A DNA stretch of 10,683 nucleotides from NCBI GenBank assembly GCA_943325595.2, contig CALPQA020000026.1:1-10683 (forward strand), given 5' to 3'. Both the position numbers and the translations under genes were made by a program. This stretch comes from Auritidibacter sp. Marseille-P8566. Lineage in GTDB: Bacteria > Bacteroidota > Bacteroidia > Flavobacteriales > Flavobacteriaceae. The stretch's first letter is position 1, and each line of letters starts with the position of its first letter. Shown here piece by piece: positions 1-5,229 of this stretch. The notes beneath the pieces are model-generated. The model saw nothing but the letters and a program-made list of their open reading frames with translations. It was not told the DNA's origin and searched no databases.

Positions 1-130
1 AAAAATAATGCTTTTTGAAACATAAATCATACTGCTTTTGAGTAAGTATTTATGTCGATTTAAGCCATTTGTGTCGCTTTGCGACATATGGAACTGCATT
101 TACTTTTTTCTTCTGTTTAATTGACTAAAA

Positions 131-159
131 TTTGTTCCGAAATCAATCAAATAATGTTG
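131..159 (+). promoter_or_regulatory. candidate Bacteroidota promoter for the accessory operon
   Basis: TTTG at 131-134, a 17-nt spacer, and TAATGTTG at 152-159 match the Bacteroidota pattern TTTG...TAnnTTTG with one mismatch in the -7 element. Transcription would begin near 166, leaving a leader of about 42 nt before the first gene. The leader has no Shine-Dalgarno motif, as is usual in this group. A small hairpin further upstream (TGTCGC 72-77 with GCGACA 81-86, loop TTT) has no T-tract and no assigned role. Nothing else stands out in 1-130. Confidence 0.42.
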
Positions 160-207
160 CAACAGAAAGATGATTTAGACAAATTATTAATCTAAATTTT
201 AGAAATT

Positions 208-963
208 ATGGCAAGACAGAAAGGCATAATTAAATTGAAAGGTACTATAGGAGATATTACTTTTTACAAAACGCAAGACGGGCATTTGGCTCGTGAAAAA
301 GGCGGAATCGATGCCAGTCGAATCAAAAACGATCCTGCGTTTCAAAGAACCCGTGAGAACGGTTCGGAGTTTGGGAGAGCTGGTAAAGCAGGAAAGATTT
401 TGAGAACTGCTTTGAGAGCATTGCTTTTGAATTCTGCTGACGGTAGAATGGTAAGCCGTTTAACTCAAAAAATGGTTCAAGTTATCCAAGCTGATTTAAT
501 CAGCGTTAGAGGATTGCGAAATGTTATTGATGGTGAAGCCGAACTTTTAGCAGGTTTTGAATTCAATATCCGTGGGAAACTGGGCACCAGTTTATTTGCT
601 CCTTTTGTGGGAGTAATTGACCGTGTTACAGGAAACATTACAGTTGATTTGGCTTCATTTATTCCTGCCAATATGATTGCTGCACCAAGTGGAACAACTC
701 ACTTTAAAATTATTTCTGCTGGTGCGGAAGTCGATTTTGAAGCGGAAACATTTGTTGAAGCGCATTCAGAAACGGCAATTTTACCTTGGGACACAACCGC
801 TACGGCTGTAATTAGTCAAACAAATGCTGTAACTCCAGCCAGTACAAAACCTTTGTTTTTGGCTCTTGGAGTTGAGTTTTACCAAGAAGTAAATGGTCAA
901 ATGTACCCATTGAAAAATGGCGCGTTTAATCCATTAGCATTGGTGCAAGTGAGCGGATTGTAA
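208..963 (+). CDS. conserved hypothetical protein, 251 aa, first gene of a phage-like cassette
   Basis: I cannot assign a function. The protein resembles a hypothetical family I associate with flavobacterial accessory regions, but I give no family name. Residues 1-70 are basic and rich in Lys/Arg/Gly (MARQKGIIKLKGTIGD and an REKGG motif at 29-33). Residues 75-115 look helical. From about 115 to the end the sequence is beta-rich with hydrophobic alternation. There is no signal peptide or membrane segment, so it is probably cytoplasmic or part of a particle. The gene stops one base before the next start, so it is almost certainly co-transcribed with the DUF5675 gene. Its base composition is visibly less AT-rich than the genes beyond 3989, which fits horizontal acquisition. 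A phage structural or accessory role is a guess from the neighbours. Confidence 0.85.
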   Translation: MARQKGIIKLKGTIGDITFYKTQDGHLAREKGGIDASRIKNDPAFQRTRENGSEFGRAGKAGKILRTALRALLLNSADGRMVSRLTQKMVQVIQADLISVRGLRNVIDGEAELLAGFEFNIRGKLGTSLFAPFVGVIDRVTGNITVDLASFIPANMIAAPSGTTHFKIISAGAEVDFEAETFVEAHSETAILPWDTTATAVISQTNAVTPASTKPLFLALGVEFYQEVNGQMYPLKNGAFNPLALVQVSGL

Positions 964-964
964 G

Positions 965-1360
965 ATGGTTTTAAGACTATTGAGAACTTATTTCCCTGAT
1001 GGAACGAACGGAAAAATCGAATGCGAAGGCAAATTGATTTGTAAAACCATTGAATTGCCGTGGAAGATGAACGAAACGAAAGTTTCCTGCATTCCGGAAG
1101 GGAAATATTTTATAAAAAAGCGGTACAGCAAGAAATTTCAATGGCATTTGGAAATAATTAATGTAAAAAATAGAAGTTTAATTCTGTTTCATCCTGCCAA
1201 TAATGCTTTGCAAGAATTGAATGGTTGTATTGCTCCAGTAACAAAACTTTCTGGACCTGGTTTAGGTCTTATGTCTCGAAAAGCATTTTCTAAATTGAAA
1301 AATATAGTCAATCCAATTTTAGACAAAAATGGAAGTGTTGTTTTAATTGTTCAATCTTAA
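965..1360 (+). CDS. DUF5675 family protein, 131 aa
   Basis: This is recognised as DUF5675, a small single-domain family found in phages and in phage-derived regions of Bacteroidota genomes. Its exact reaction is not established to my knowledge. Features seen are the N-terminal strand with TYFPDGTNGKIECEGKLIC (residues 8-26), the PEGKY turn (44-48), and the core LILFHPANNALQELNGCI (72-89), where H76, N79/N80, G87 and C88 are the likely conserved positions. A further loop, GLGLMSRKAF (99-108), resembles the SR segment of the family. The length is normal for the family. One base separates its ATG from the stop of the preceding gene, and 9 nt separate it from the following one, so it sits inside an operon. 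The small membrane proteins downstream make a role at the cell wall plausible, by analogy with lysis cassettes; that is inference. Confidence 0.85.
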   Translation: MVLRLLRTYFPDGTNGKIECEGKLICKTIELPWKMNETKVSCIPEGKYFIKKRYSKKFQWHLEIINVKNRSLILFHPANNALQELNGCIAPVTKLSGPGLGLMSRKAFSKLKNIVNPILDKNGSVVLIVQS

Positions 1361-1369
1361 AATAAGATT

Positions 1370-1597
1370 ATGAAAAAAATAATAAATAGAGCGAAAGCTC
1401 CAACTCCGAAATTTTTTAAAGTGCTTCGAAATATTGGTTTGGCATTAGCTGCTGTAGGCGGAACAATTTTGGCAGCGCCAGTTGCTTTGCCAGTTGTAAT
1501 TACTACAATTGGCGGTTATGTAGCCGTTGCAGGTGGCGTTATTTCGGCGGTTAGCCAATTGACAACCACAACCGAAAAAGCCGATGCAACACAGTAA
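1370..1597 (+). CDS. small membrane protein, 75 aa, possibly holin-like
   Basis: I do not recognise a named family. A basic N-terminus (MKKIINRAKAPTPKFFKVLR) is followed by a hydrophobic, Ala/Gly/Val-rich stretch, about residues 22-62. It can form one long or two short membrane helices, with a Pro-Val turn near residues 37-42. The tail is polar and Thr-rich (TTTTEKADATQ). A short protein with positive charge inside and one or two glycine-rich helices directly after a DUF5675 gene is the layout expected of a holin or other phage-type membrane partner, but no motif proves this. The gene starts 9 nt after the DUF5675 stop, and its last 14 nt overlap the next gene. Confidence 0.75.
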   Translation: MKKIINRAKAPTPKFFKVLRNIGLALAAVGGTILAAPVALPVVITTIGGYVAVAGGVISAVSQLTTTTEKADATQ

Positions 1598-1760
1598 TTC
1601 AACTGTAATTGGTACCGCTGGTGGTACATTTTTGAGTGTTTTACCGAATTTACATTCGGAAGATGTTTTAAAAACTATAATTCTTGCCACACTTGGTGCA
1701 GTTGTTAGTTTTTCAATATCTTTGATTCTCAAATTTTTCATTAGAAAGCACAAAAAATAG
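1584..1760 (+). CDS. small membrane protein, 58 aa, overlapping the preceding gene
   Basis: An ATG at 1584 opens a 58-codon frame ending with TAG at 1758-1760. It overlaps the 75-aa gene by 14 nt in another frame, which suggests translational coupling. The N-terminal 30 residues are polar to neutral (MQHSNSTVIGTAGG...). Residues about 31-53 form one hydrophobic membrane helix (TIILATLGAVVSFSISLILK), and the protein ends in a strongly basic tail (RKHKK). That topology, one helix with a positive C-terminus, suits a small inner-membrane protein such as a holin or antiholin-type partner. It is the last gene of the operon: a strong terminator follows 42 nt after the stop codon. It is below the length cut-offs of many gene finders, so it is easily missed. 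Confidence 0.65.
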   Translation: MQHSNSTVIGTAGGTFLSVLPNLHSEDVLKTIILATLGAVVSFSISLILKFFIRKHKK

Positions 1761-1801
1761 TCTAATTCTAGTTGTGGTGACCTTTGGATTAGACATTAAT
1801 G

Positions 1802-1832
1802 AAGCCCAAACCGTAAGGAATGGGCTTTTTTT
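1802..1832 (+). terminator. intrinsic terminator of the accessory operon
   Basis: The arms AAGCCCA (1802-1808) and TGGGCTT (1821-1827) form a 7-bp stem. An inner CC/GG pair (1811-1812 with 1817-1818) closes a GTAA tetraloop. The stem runs directly into a T-tract (1826-1832). It lies between the convergent 58-aa and 59-aa genes. It has no T-tract on the other side, so it should act mainly on + strand transcripts. Confidence 0.85.
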
Positions 1833-1843
1833 ACGTTCTAAAA

Positions 1844-2023
1844 TTAAACTTCTTCAAATAGATTCAGCGTAACTTCTAAAACCACAACTTCGGAATTATG
1901 GTTATACAATTCTTGCCATTTTGCACTGTCAATAGCTTTGGCTCTGGTGTCGAAAACGCCAAAACATACTCTTGATGCTCTGCTTTTCCAATTGTCGGTC
2001 TGATACAAAATAAATAATTTCAT
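1844..2023 (-). CDS. small conserved hypothetical protein, 59 aa
   Basis: The minus-strand frame starts with ATG at 2023-2021 and ends with TAA at 1846-1844. The protein begins MKLFILYQTDNWKSRASRV, continues with a VFDTRAKAID segment and a helix (SAKWQELYNH), and ends with a hydrophobic-acidic strand (EVVVLEVTLNLFEEV). A beta-alpha-beta layout of a small soluble protein fits this pattern. I do not recognise a named family. It lies 29 nt downstream of the 155-aa gene on the same strand and is probably co-transcribed with it. Clean alternation of hydrophobic and polar residues, a normal start codon and the small gap to its neighbour support it as a real gene despite its length. Confidence 0.68.
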   Translation of the reverse strand: MKLFILYQTDNWKSRASRVCFGVFDTRAKAIDSAKWQELYNHNSEVVVLEVTLNLFEEV

Positions 2024-2052
2024 AGTTTAAAATTTTTGGTTTATAAATGGAT

Positions 2053-2520
2053 TTATCGTTTGCAATAGCGATACAAAATCACTCTACGCAAATCGTTTAT
2101 GAGGTTGATATTTTCGTGAAATTGTTTCTCTTTTTGCTCCAAAAGTTTGAGCGCAGTTATATTTTTTTGATGTTCTTCGTGTTCCTGCATCATCAAACTA
2201 GCTTTTGGATTGAATTCTTTTGAGAAATCTGGAAGACGTAAAAATGGAATTACTGAACCCACTAAATGCGGATGCCAGAATTTTGTTTGCCATAAGCTGT
2301 AAGCCACAAAATAAATGCTTTCACAATCTATTTCGTTTTGAAAAATGACCACAAAACTGTTCGTAAATGGCTCTTTTTGTGGTTTTCCGCTGTTCATTCC
2401 TTTGTTAAGTACAAAGAAGTGCGGTTTTGAATAAATCGAGTTTTTTTGGTGGGTTTTAATGATAAAATTGAGCATACTTTCTGATTTAAAGTTGAGGTTT
2501 TCAATTCCTTTTTTTGCCAT
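2053..2520 (-). CDS. DUF6943-like hypothetical protein, 155 aa
   Basis: From memory this resembles the Bacteroidota family DUF6943, whose function is unknown; a profile search has not been done. Recognisable parts are FIIKTHQKNSIYSKPHFFVLNKG (about residues 19-41), a KPQKEPFTNSFVVIF strand, the aromatic YSLWQTKFWHPHLVGSVIPFLRL segment (74-96), and a charged C-terminal helix ending RRVILYRYCKR. There is no signal peptide or membrane helix. Family similarity seems to begin near residue 17, so Met16 is an alternative start. I keep the upstream ATG because it is preceded by an A-rich leader typical of this group. The gene is first of a two-gene minus-strand unit with the 59-aa gene and converges with the DUF5675 operon. 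A purine tract and hairpin-rich DNA lie just upstream. Confidence 0.8.
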   Translation of the reverse strand: MAKKGIENLNFKSESMLNFIIKTHQKNSIYSKPHFFVLNKGMNSGKPQKEPFTNSFVVIFQNEIDCESIYFVAYSLWQTKFWHPHLVGSVIPFLRLPDFSKEFNPKASLMMQEHEEHQKNITALKLLEQKEKQFHENINLINDLRRVILYRYCKR

Positions 2521-2548
2521 TAAATTTTTGAAAAGAAAAAAAAGAAAA

Positions 2549-2763
2549 AAAAAGAAAGTCGTCTATCAAGTGGAGGTTTCAAGAAAAGCAAGTTTTTTCA
2601 AAAAAATACTACCCGGCTTTTTAAGATAAAGTTCTACGGAATTGGAGTTTTGATTTTAATCAAATGTTGAAGCGAGAACAAAACGTAGGGTGGAGATTTT
2701 ATTGAAAACCGTAGGCTTGAACTTTCTTTTCTTGAAACTGGAACTTACCTTTACTTTCTTTTT
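2549..2763. repeat. hairpin A: long inverted repeat with two paired blocks
   Basis: The inner block is GTTTCAAGAAAAGCAAGTT (2576-2594) against 2720-2738: 18 of 19 bp pair, with one C-T mismatch. The outer block is AAAAAGAAAGT (2549-2559) against ACTTTCTTTTT (2753-2763), 11 bp perfect, at the edge of a purine tract (2529-2558) and a matching pyrimidine tract (to about 2782). Internal loops of 16 and 14 nt separate the blocks. The 125-nt interior contains a further small palindrome, TTGATTTTAATCAA. Confidence 0.7.
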
Positions 2764-2848
2764 ATTTATTTTTTTATTTTTCTTGCTGCCGATAAGTTTC
2801 TTATGAAATGAGATCCAAAAAATGTTGTTTAGAAAGAAGGAGTTCTTT

Positions 2849-2935
2849 AGAAAGGGTATGAATTTTTAAAACAGAAAAAAAAAGATAAAATTCCATTCCG
2901 ATTATTTTTCTGTTTTGAAAATTCGTACTCTTTCT
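2849..2935 (+). repeat. hairpin B: 31-bp stem
   Basis: Arms 2849-2879 and 2905-2935 are complementary over 31 bp around a 25-nt loop. Twenty-eight pairs are Watson-Crick. The three exceptions, at stem positions 7, 11 and 19, are all G-T on the + strand. It is the longest stem in the region and is far beyond chance. It has no T-tract of its own and no neighbouring gene to terminate, so a simple terminator role is unlikely. Confidence 0.8.
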
Positions 2936-2944
2936 TACGGTTGA

Positions 2945-3026
2945 TTTTGTGGGTGTAAAAAATTGCTTTATCGGTATTGTGAATTTTAGAAGTGAAGTTG
3001 TAAAGCAATTTTTTACACTTACAAAA
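2945..3026 (+). repeat. hairpin C: 26-bp stem, first copy of a two-copy family
   Basis: Arms 2945-2970 and 3001-3026 pair over 26 bp around a 30-nt loop. The outer part reads TTTTGTGGGTGT on the left and ACACTTACAAAA on the right. The only two non-Watson-Crick pairs are adjacent G-T pairs (GG opposite TT). The inner 18 bp (2953-2970 with 3001-3018) are perfect. The flank after the right arm (ACAAAAACAATG) recurs after hairpin F. Confidence 0.8.
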
Positions 3027-3185
3027 ACAATGAAAAAACTTACCTAGTGAGTTGGCAGAAGCTCAAAGCAAGTGTGTGGTTTTTTATTTGCTTACTGGGG
3101 TGTTTCTGATTGTTTTTATGATGGCTTGATGCCACAAACGCTCCTGCAATTATTAGGTTCTCGGTAATCAAAGAATGTGCTATGA

Positions 3186-3221
3186 AATTGTTATGGCATC
3201 TTGGCCATCGTGAAAACAATT
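3186..3221 (+). repeat. hairpin E: bulged 12-bp stem
   Basis: AATTGTT (3186-3192) pairs with AACAATT (3215-3221), and ATGGC (3193-3197) pairs with GCCAT (3204-3208). The loop is 6 nt, and there is a one-sided 6-nt bulge (3209-3214). It is weaker than its neighbours but falls in the same array. Confidence 0.5.
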
Positions 3222-3272
3222 ACTTCTTATTCTATGGCAAATAAAAAAGCACACTTTTGCTGGCATTTTTTG

Positions 3273-3352
3273 TTTTGTGGGTGTCAAAAATAGCATATTC
3301 AAAAGTTTTTGTTTGAGGAAAGTGTTCCTTGCTATTTTTGGCACTTACAAAA
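3273..3352 (+). repeat. hairpin F: 23-bp stem, second copy of the family of hairpin C
   Basis: Arms 3273-3295 and 3330-3352 pair over 23 bp around a 34-nt loop. Three G-T pairs and no other mismatch occur. The outer TTTTGTGGGTGT and CACTTACAAAA segments and the following CAATG are shared with hairpin C, 328 nt upstream. The inner stem and the loop differ, yet pairing is kept. Confidence 0.78.
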
Positions 3353-3396
3353 GCAATGCAAACACTACCGATTTATACACAACGCTGATAAAACAA

Positions 3397-3425
3397 TTGT
3401 AAAGTTCTTGCGAAAGATATATTTG
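3397..3425 (+). promoter_or_regulatory. candidate promoter reading into hairpins G-H-I
   Basis: TTG at 3397-3399, an 18-nt spacer and a perfect TAnnTTTG element, TATATTTG, at 3418-3425 match the Bacteroidota primary promoter consensus. Transcription would start near 3432, only a few bases before an ATG at 3439 and 28 nt before hairpin G. No convincing protein gene follows, so an RNA product is the likelier target. Confidence 0.5.
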
Positions 3426-3459
3426 TAAATTTAAGAAAATGTTGTTCGGAATTTTGAAA

Positions 3460-3539
3460 GTGGTTTGCGAAGGACGGTTTTTTGAGCGGCTGGGTGATGC
3501 GATGGGAGCTGCTCAAAAAGTTGTCCTGGAGCAAACCAC
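3460..3539 (+). repeat. hairpin G: interrupted stem with three adjacent G-T pairs
   Basis: The left arm 3460-3487 and right arm 3511-3539 pair as GTGGTTTGC with GCAAACCAC (9 bp), a small 2/3-nt internal loop (GA opposite GGA), then AGGAC with GTCCT, then GGT opposite GTT (three G-T pairs), then TTTTTGAGC with GCTCAAAAA. The loop is 23 nt and G-rich (3488-3510). It is noticeably less AT-rich than the other hairpins. Confidence 0.75.
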
Positions 3540-3558
3540 AAGCGCGTTGGGTGTGGCG

Positions 3559-3654
3559 GCTGTTTTACATAACGTTATTATAGGGCAACGAAATACAATT
3601 TTTCAAATTAAGACGACTTTTGTTGCCCTATAATGCCACGTTATGTAACACAGC
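3559..3654 (+). repeat. hairpin H: long palindromic element, attC-like in outline
   Basis: The left arm 3559-3593 and right arm 3618-3654 pair over about 34 bp. The outer block GCTGTTTTACATAACGT has one T-C mismatch. A one-sided bulge follows (T on the left, GCC on the right), then ATTATAGGGCAAC with GTTGCCCTATAAT, perfect over 13 bp, then a G-T pair and three A-T pairs. The loop is 24 nt (3594-3617). Two stem blocks separated by unequal unpaired bases resemble the folded form of integron attC sites, though the outer ACATAAC/GTTATGT pair misses the RYYYAAC/GTTRRRY consensus by one base on each side. Confidence 0.75.
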
Positions 3655-3661
3655 TTGGGGG

Positions 3662-3729
3662 AAAAAATTACTGGCGCAAGTTGCAAAGCGTACGTGTTTT
3701 TTCTAAAAACTGTGCCAGTAATTTTTTTT
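3662..3729 (+). terminator. hairpin I: A-tract/T-tract hairpin, possible terminator
   Basis: AAAAAATTACTGGCGC (3662-3677) pairs with 3712-3727 over 16 bp with one G-T pair. The right arm ends in eight T residues (3722-3729). The A-tract on one side and T-tract on the other are typical of intrinsic terminators, but the 34-nt loop is long for one. It is the last strong hairpin of the array and would end a transcript from the promoter at 3397-3425. Confidence 0.5.
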
Positions 3730-3934
3730 AGAGCGTTGGCAAAGGAGTGACAATTGAAATGTAAAACGTCTTTCTTAATTGCCAAACGAGATTTTTTTAT
3801 TGAAATACTTTTTAAGATATTATGTAATTAAATAGTAGTATCTTAAATAATTAGGTATAAACTTATGTTTATTAAATAGTTCAATATTTTTATTAATAAT
3901 TTTAAACGAATAAAAAAATTATCTAACAACAGAA

Positions 3935-3972
3935 TTGCAATAGAATTGGATTTTAATTTTGAATTCAAAATT
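3935..3972 (+). promoter_or_regulatory. promoter with overlapping 18-bp palindrome ahead of the T9SS cargo gene
   Basis: A perfect TAnnTTTG element, TAATTTTG, lies at 3954-3961. A TTG at 3935-3937 is 16 nt upstream, slightly short of the usual spacing. Overlapping it is a perfect palindrome, AATTTTGAATTCAAAATT, at 3955-3972, centred on GAATTC, with a partial repeat (AAAATTCAAATTTT) after it. It ends 16 nt before the start codon. The position would suit a dimeric repressor that blocks RNA polymerase, but AT-rich DNA also yields such palindromes by chance. Confidence 0.4.
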
Positions 3973-3988
3973 CAAATTTTTATTATAA

Positions 3989-5218
3989 ATGAAAACTATT
4001 TTACTCATTGCTTTTACAATTATAACATTAAATACCAATGCTCAAATCAAAATTTTGTTCGATGCAACTAAAGCTGAAAGTGCAGGAAATGCAGATTGGG
4101 TTATTGATGCTGATACTCATAATATAGGATTTTCATCTGGACCAGCAATTATTGGAAGTGGTACGGAAAGTAATCCGCAAAGAATACCAACACCTTTACA
4201 ATCTAATATTACATCATCAACACTAGAGAATTATTGGAATGGTGGTTTGTCTAATTGGGCGATTGATTGTGTAAAACAAGGCTATCTAGTGGAAAGTTTA
4301 CCCTATAATGGTCAAATTACTTATGGAATAACTTCAAATGTGCAAGATTTGAGCAATTATAAAGTGTTTGTAATTGATGAACCAAATATCTCATTTACAG
4401 CATCTGAAAAAACTGCTATTATAACTTTTGTTCAGAACGGTGGCGGTTTATGTATAATTTCCGATCATACTATATCTGATAGAAATAATGATGGTGTAGA
4501 TTCACCACAGGTTTTAAATGATTTGATGAGTAACAACACCATCCAAAATAATCCGTTTGGAATTACTTTTGATTATGCAAATTTTTCTCAAACTTCATCT
4601 AATGTTGCGACGCTGCCAAGCAATACTGTTTTACACGGAACAGCTGGAAATGTTACACAAGTGAAATGGTCAAATGGGACCTCAATGACTTTAAATCCTA
4701 CTCAAAATATTAGTGTAACTGGATTGGTTTACAAAACAGGTTCAAGTACAAATATGATAACAAATGTTATGTGCGCTTCAGCAACCTATCAAAATGGAAA
4801 AGTAATTGCTATTGGAGATAGTTCCATACCGGATGATGGGACTGGAGATATTGGTGATACTCTTTATAATGGTTACATTGCTGATGCAAGTGGAAATCAT
4901 CAACGATTGCTAATGAATGCAATTATTTGGTTAGCTACTACAAGCCCGTTGAGTATTGAAAGCTCTAGTTTTTTAAATAATAGTTTTGTTATTGCACCTA
5001 ATCCTATATTGAATAAAGAATTGAAATTTAATTATTTGAATCCCGAAAATGAACTTACAAAAATTGAAATTTTTGATGCATTAGGTAGAACTGTAAAAAT
5101 TGCTTTACTGTTAAATAGCGAAAATTCAATTGCTTTAAATGAGCTAAATTCTGGAGTTTATTTGTGCAAAATATCAAATGCTAACCATTCTAAAAGTATG
5201 CGATTTGTAATTAATTAA
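3989..5218 (+). CDS. secreted protein with GATase/DUF4350-like domain and T9SS type A sorting domain, 409 aa
   Basis: A Sec signal peptide spans residues 1-18 (MKTILLIAFTIITLNTNA, cleavage before Gln19). The central part, about 20-320, starts with a strand and the segment FDATKAESAGNADWVIDAD (24-42). It then shows VFVIDEPN (127-133), a glycine-rich NGGGLCIISDHT turn (150-161) and a late KVIAIGDSSIPDDGTGD segment (271-287). This layout resembles class I glutamine-amidotransferase-like or DUF4350-type folds that may bind sugars or act as hydrolases; no catalytic triad could be assigned. The C-terminus, about 325-409, is a type A sorting domain: APNP at 336-339, KIEIFDALGRTVK (358-370), ELNSGVYLCKI (385-395) and a final SKSMRFVIN. 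The protein should therefore cross the outer membrane through the type IX system and be released or anchored at the surface. The downstream DUF6134 gene follows after 11 nt. Confidence 0.88.
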   Translation: MKTILLIAFTIITLNTNAQIKILFDATKAESAGNADWVIDADTHNIGFSSGPAIIGSGTESNPQRIPTPLQSNITSSTLENYWNGGLSNWAIDCVKQGYLVESLPYNGQITYGITSNVQDLSNYKVFVIDEPNISFTASEKTAIITFVQNGGGLCIISDHTISDRNNDGVDSPQVLNDLMSNNTIQNNPFGITFDYANFSQTSSNVATLPSNTVLHGTAGNVTQVKWSNGTSMTLNPTQNISVTGLVYKTGSSTNMITNVMCASATYQNGKVIAIGDSSIPDDGTGDIGDTLYNGYIADASGNHQRLLMNAIIWLATTSPLSIESSSFLNNSFVIAPNPILNKELKFNYLNPENELTKIEIFDALGRTVKIALLLNSENSIALNELNSGVYLCKISNANHSKSMRFVIN

Positions 5219-5229
5219 ATAATAAAAAT

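Larger units (their letters stand above)
3432..3729 (+). ncRNA. candidate structured non-coding RNA of about 300 nt
   Basis: This is an inferred transcription unit. A consensus-like promoter at 3397-3425 reads into three closely packed hairpins, G (3460-3539), H (3559-3654) and I (3662-3727). The last ends in a run of eight T residues (3722-3729) that could terminate transcription. The G, H and I stems contain only G-T as purine/pyrimidine-preserving mismatches on this strand, which favours a + strand transcript. It does not look like RNase P RNA, tmRNA or a standard signal-recognition RNA, judged by lack of their hallmark sequences. Both ends are predictions. Confidence 0.38.
2521..3988. other. 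gene-poor, hairpin-rich intergenic region
   Basis: I find no convincing protein gene in these 1468 nt. The first 1.2 kb is occupied by successive inverted repeats, listed separately, with little sequence shared between most of them. Recognisable transposase, integrase or reverse-transcriptase genes are absent. The stretch 3027-3185 contains only short, weak stems. The stretch 3353-3396 shows no structure. A weak 7-bp pair, TTGGCAA (3736-3742) with TTGCCAA (3779-3785), follows the last strong hairpin. From about 3790 the DNA becomes very AT-rich, with one 9-bp inverted repeat (TTTAAGATA 3811-3819 with TATCTTAAA 3839-3847), and it ends in the promoter of the T9SS cargo gene. Confidence 0.75.

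Noticed and set aside
477..671. 64-codon minus-strand frame inside the 251-aa gene
   Set aside because: Antisense shadow of a well-supported coding frame.
1445..1753. 102-codon minus-strand frame opposite the two small membrane genes
   Set aside because: Its composition is cysteine- and asparagine-rich and unlike a folded protein; the + strand genes have coherent membrane topology and operon spacing.
2945..3352. CRISPR-like array
   Set aside because: Only two related units 328 nt apart, each with long palindromic arms and no regular spacers; no cas genes.
3439..3633. 64-codon + strand frame just after the promoter at 3397-3425
   Set aside because: It runs through both arms of hairpin G and most of hairpin H, matches no family I know, and its sequence is explained by the inverted repeats. 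Kept only as an alternative to the ncRNA reading.
2549..3729. Insertion sequence or MITE cluster
   Set aside because: No transposase frame is present, target-site duplications were not seen, and most hairpins share no common end sequence as copies of one MITE would.
3603..3785. 60-codon minus-strand frame
   Set aside because: It covers hairpin I and part of H, has no recognisable domain and no suitable leader; a chance frame in structured DNA.
2521..3988. Retron or diversity-generating element, suggested by structured non-coding DNA
   Set aside because: No reverse-transcriptase frame is present on either strand of the window.
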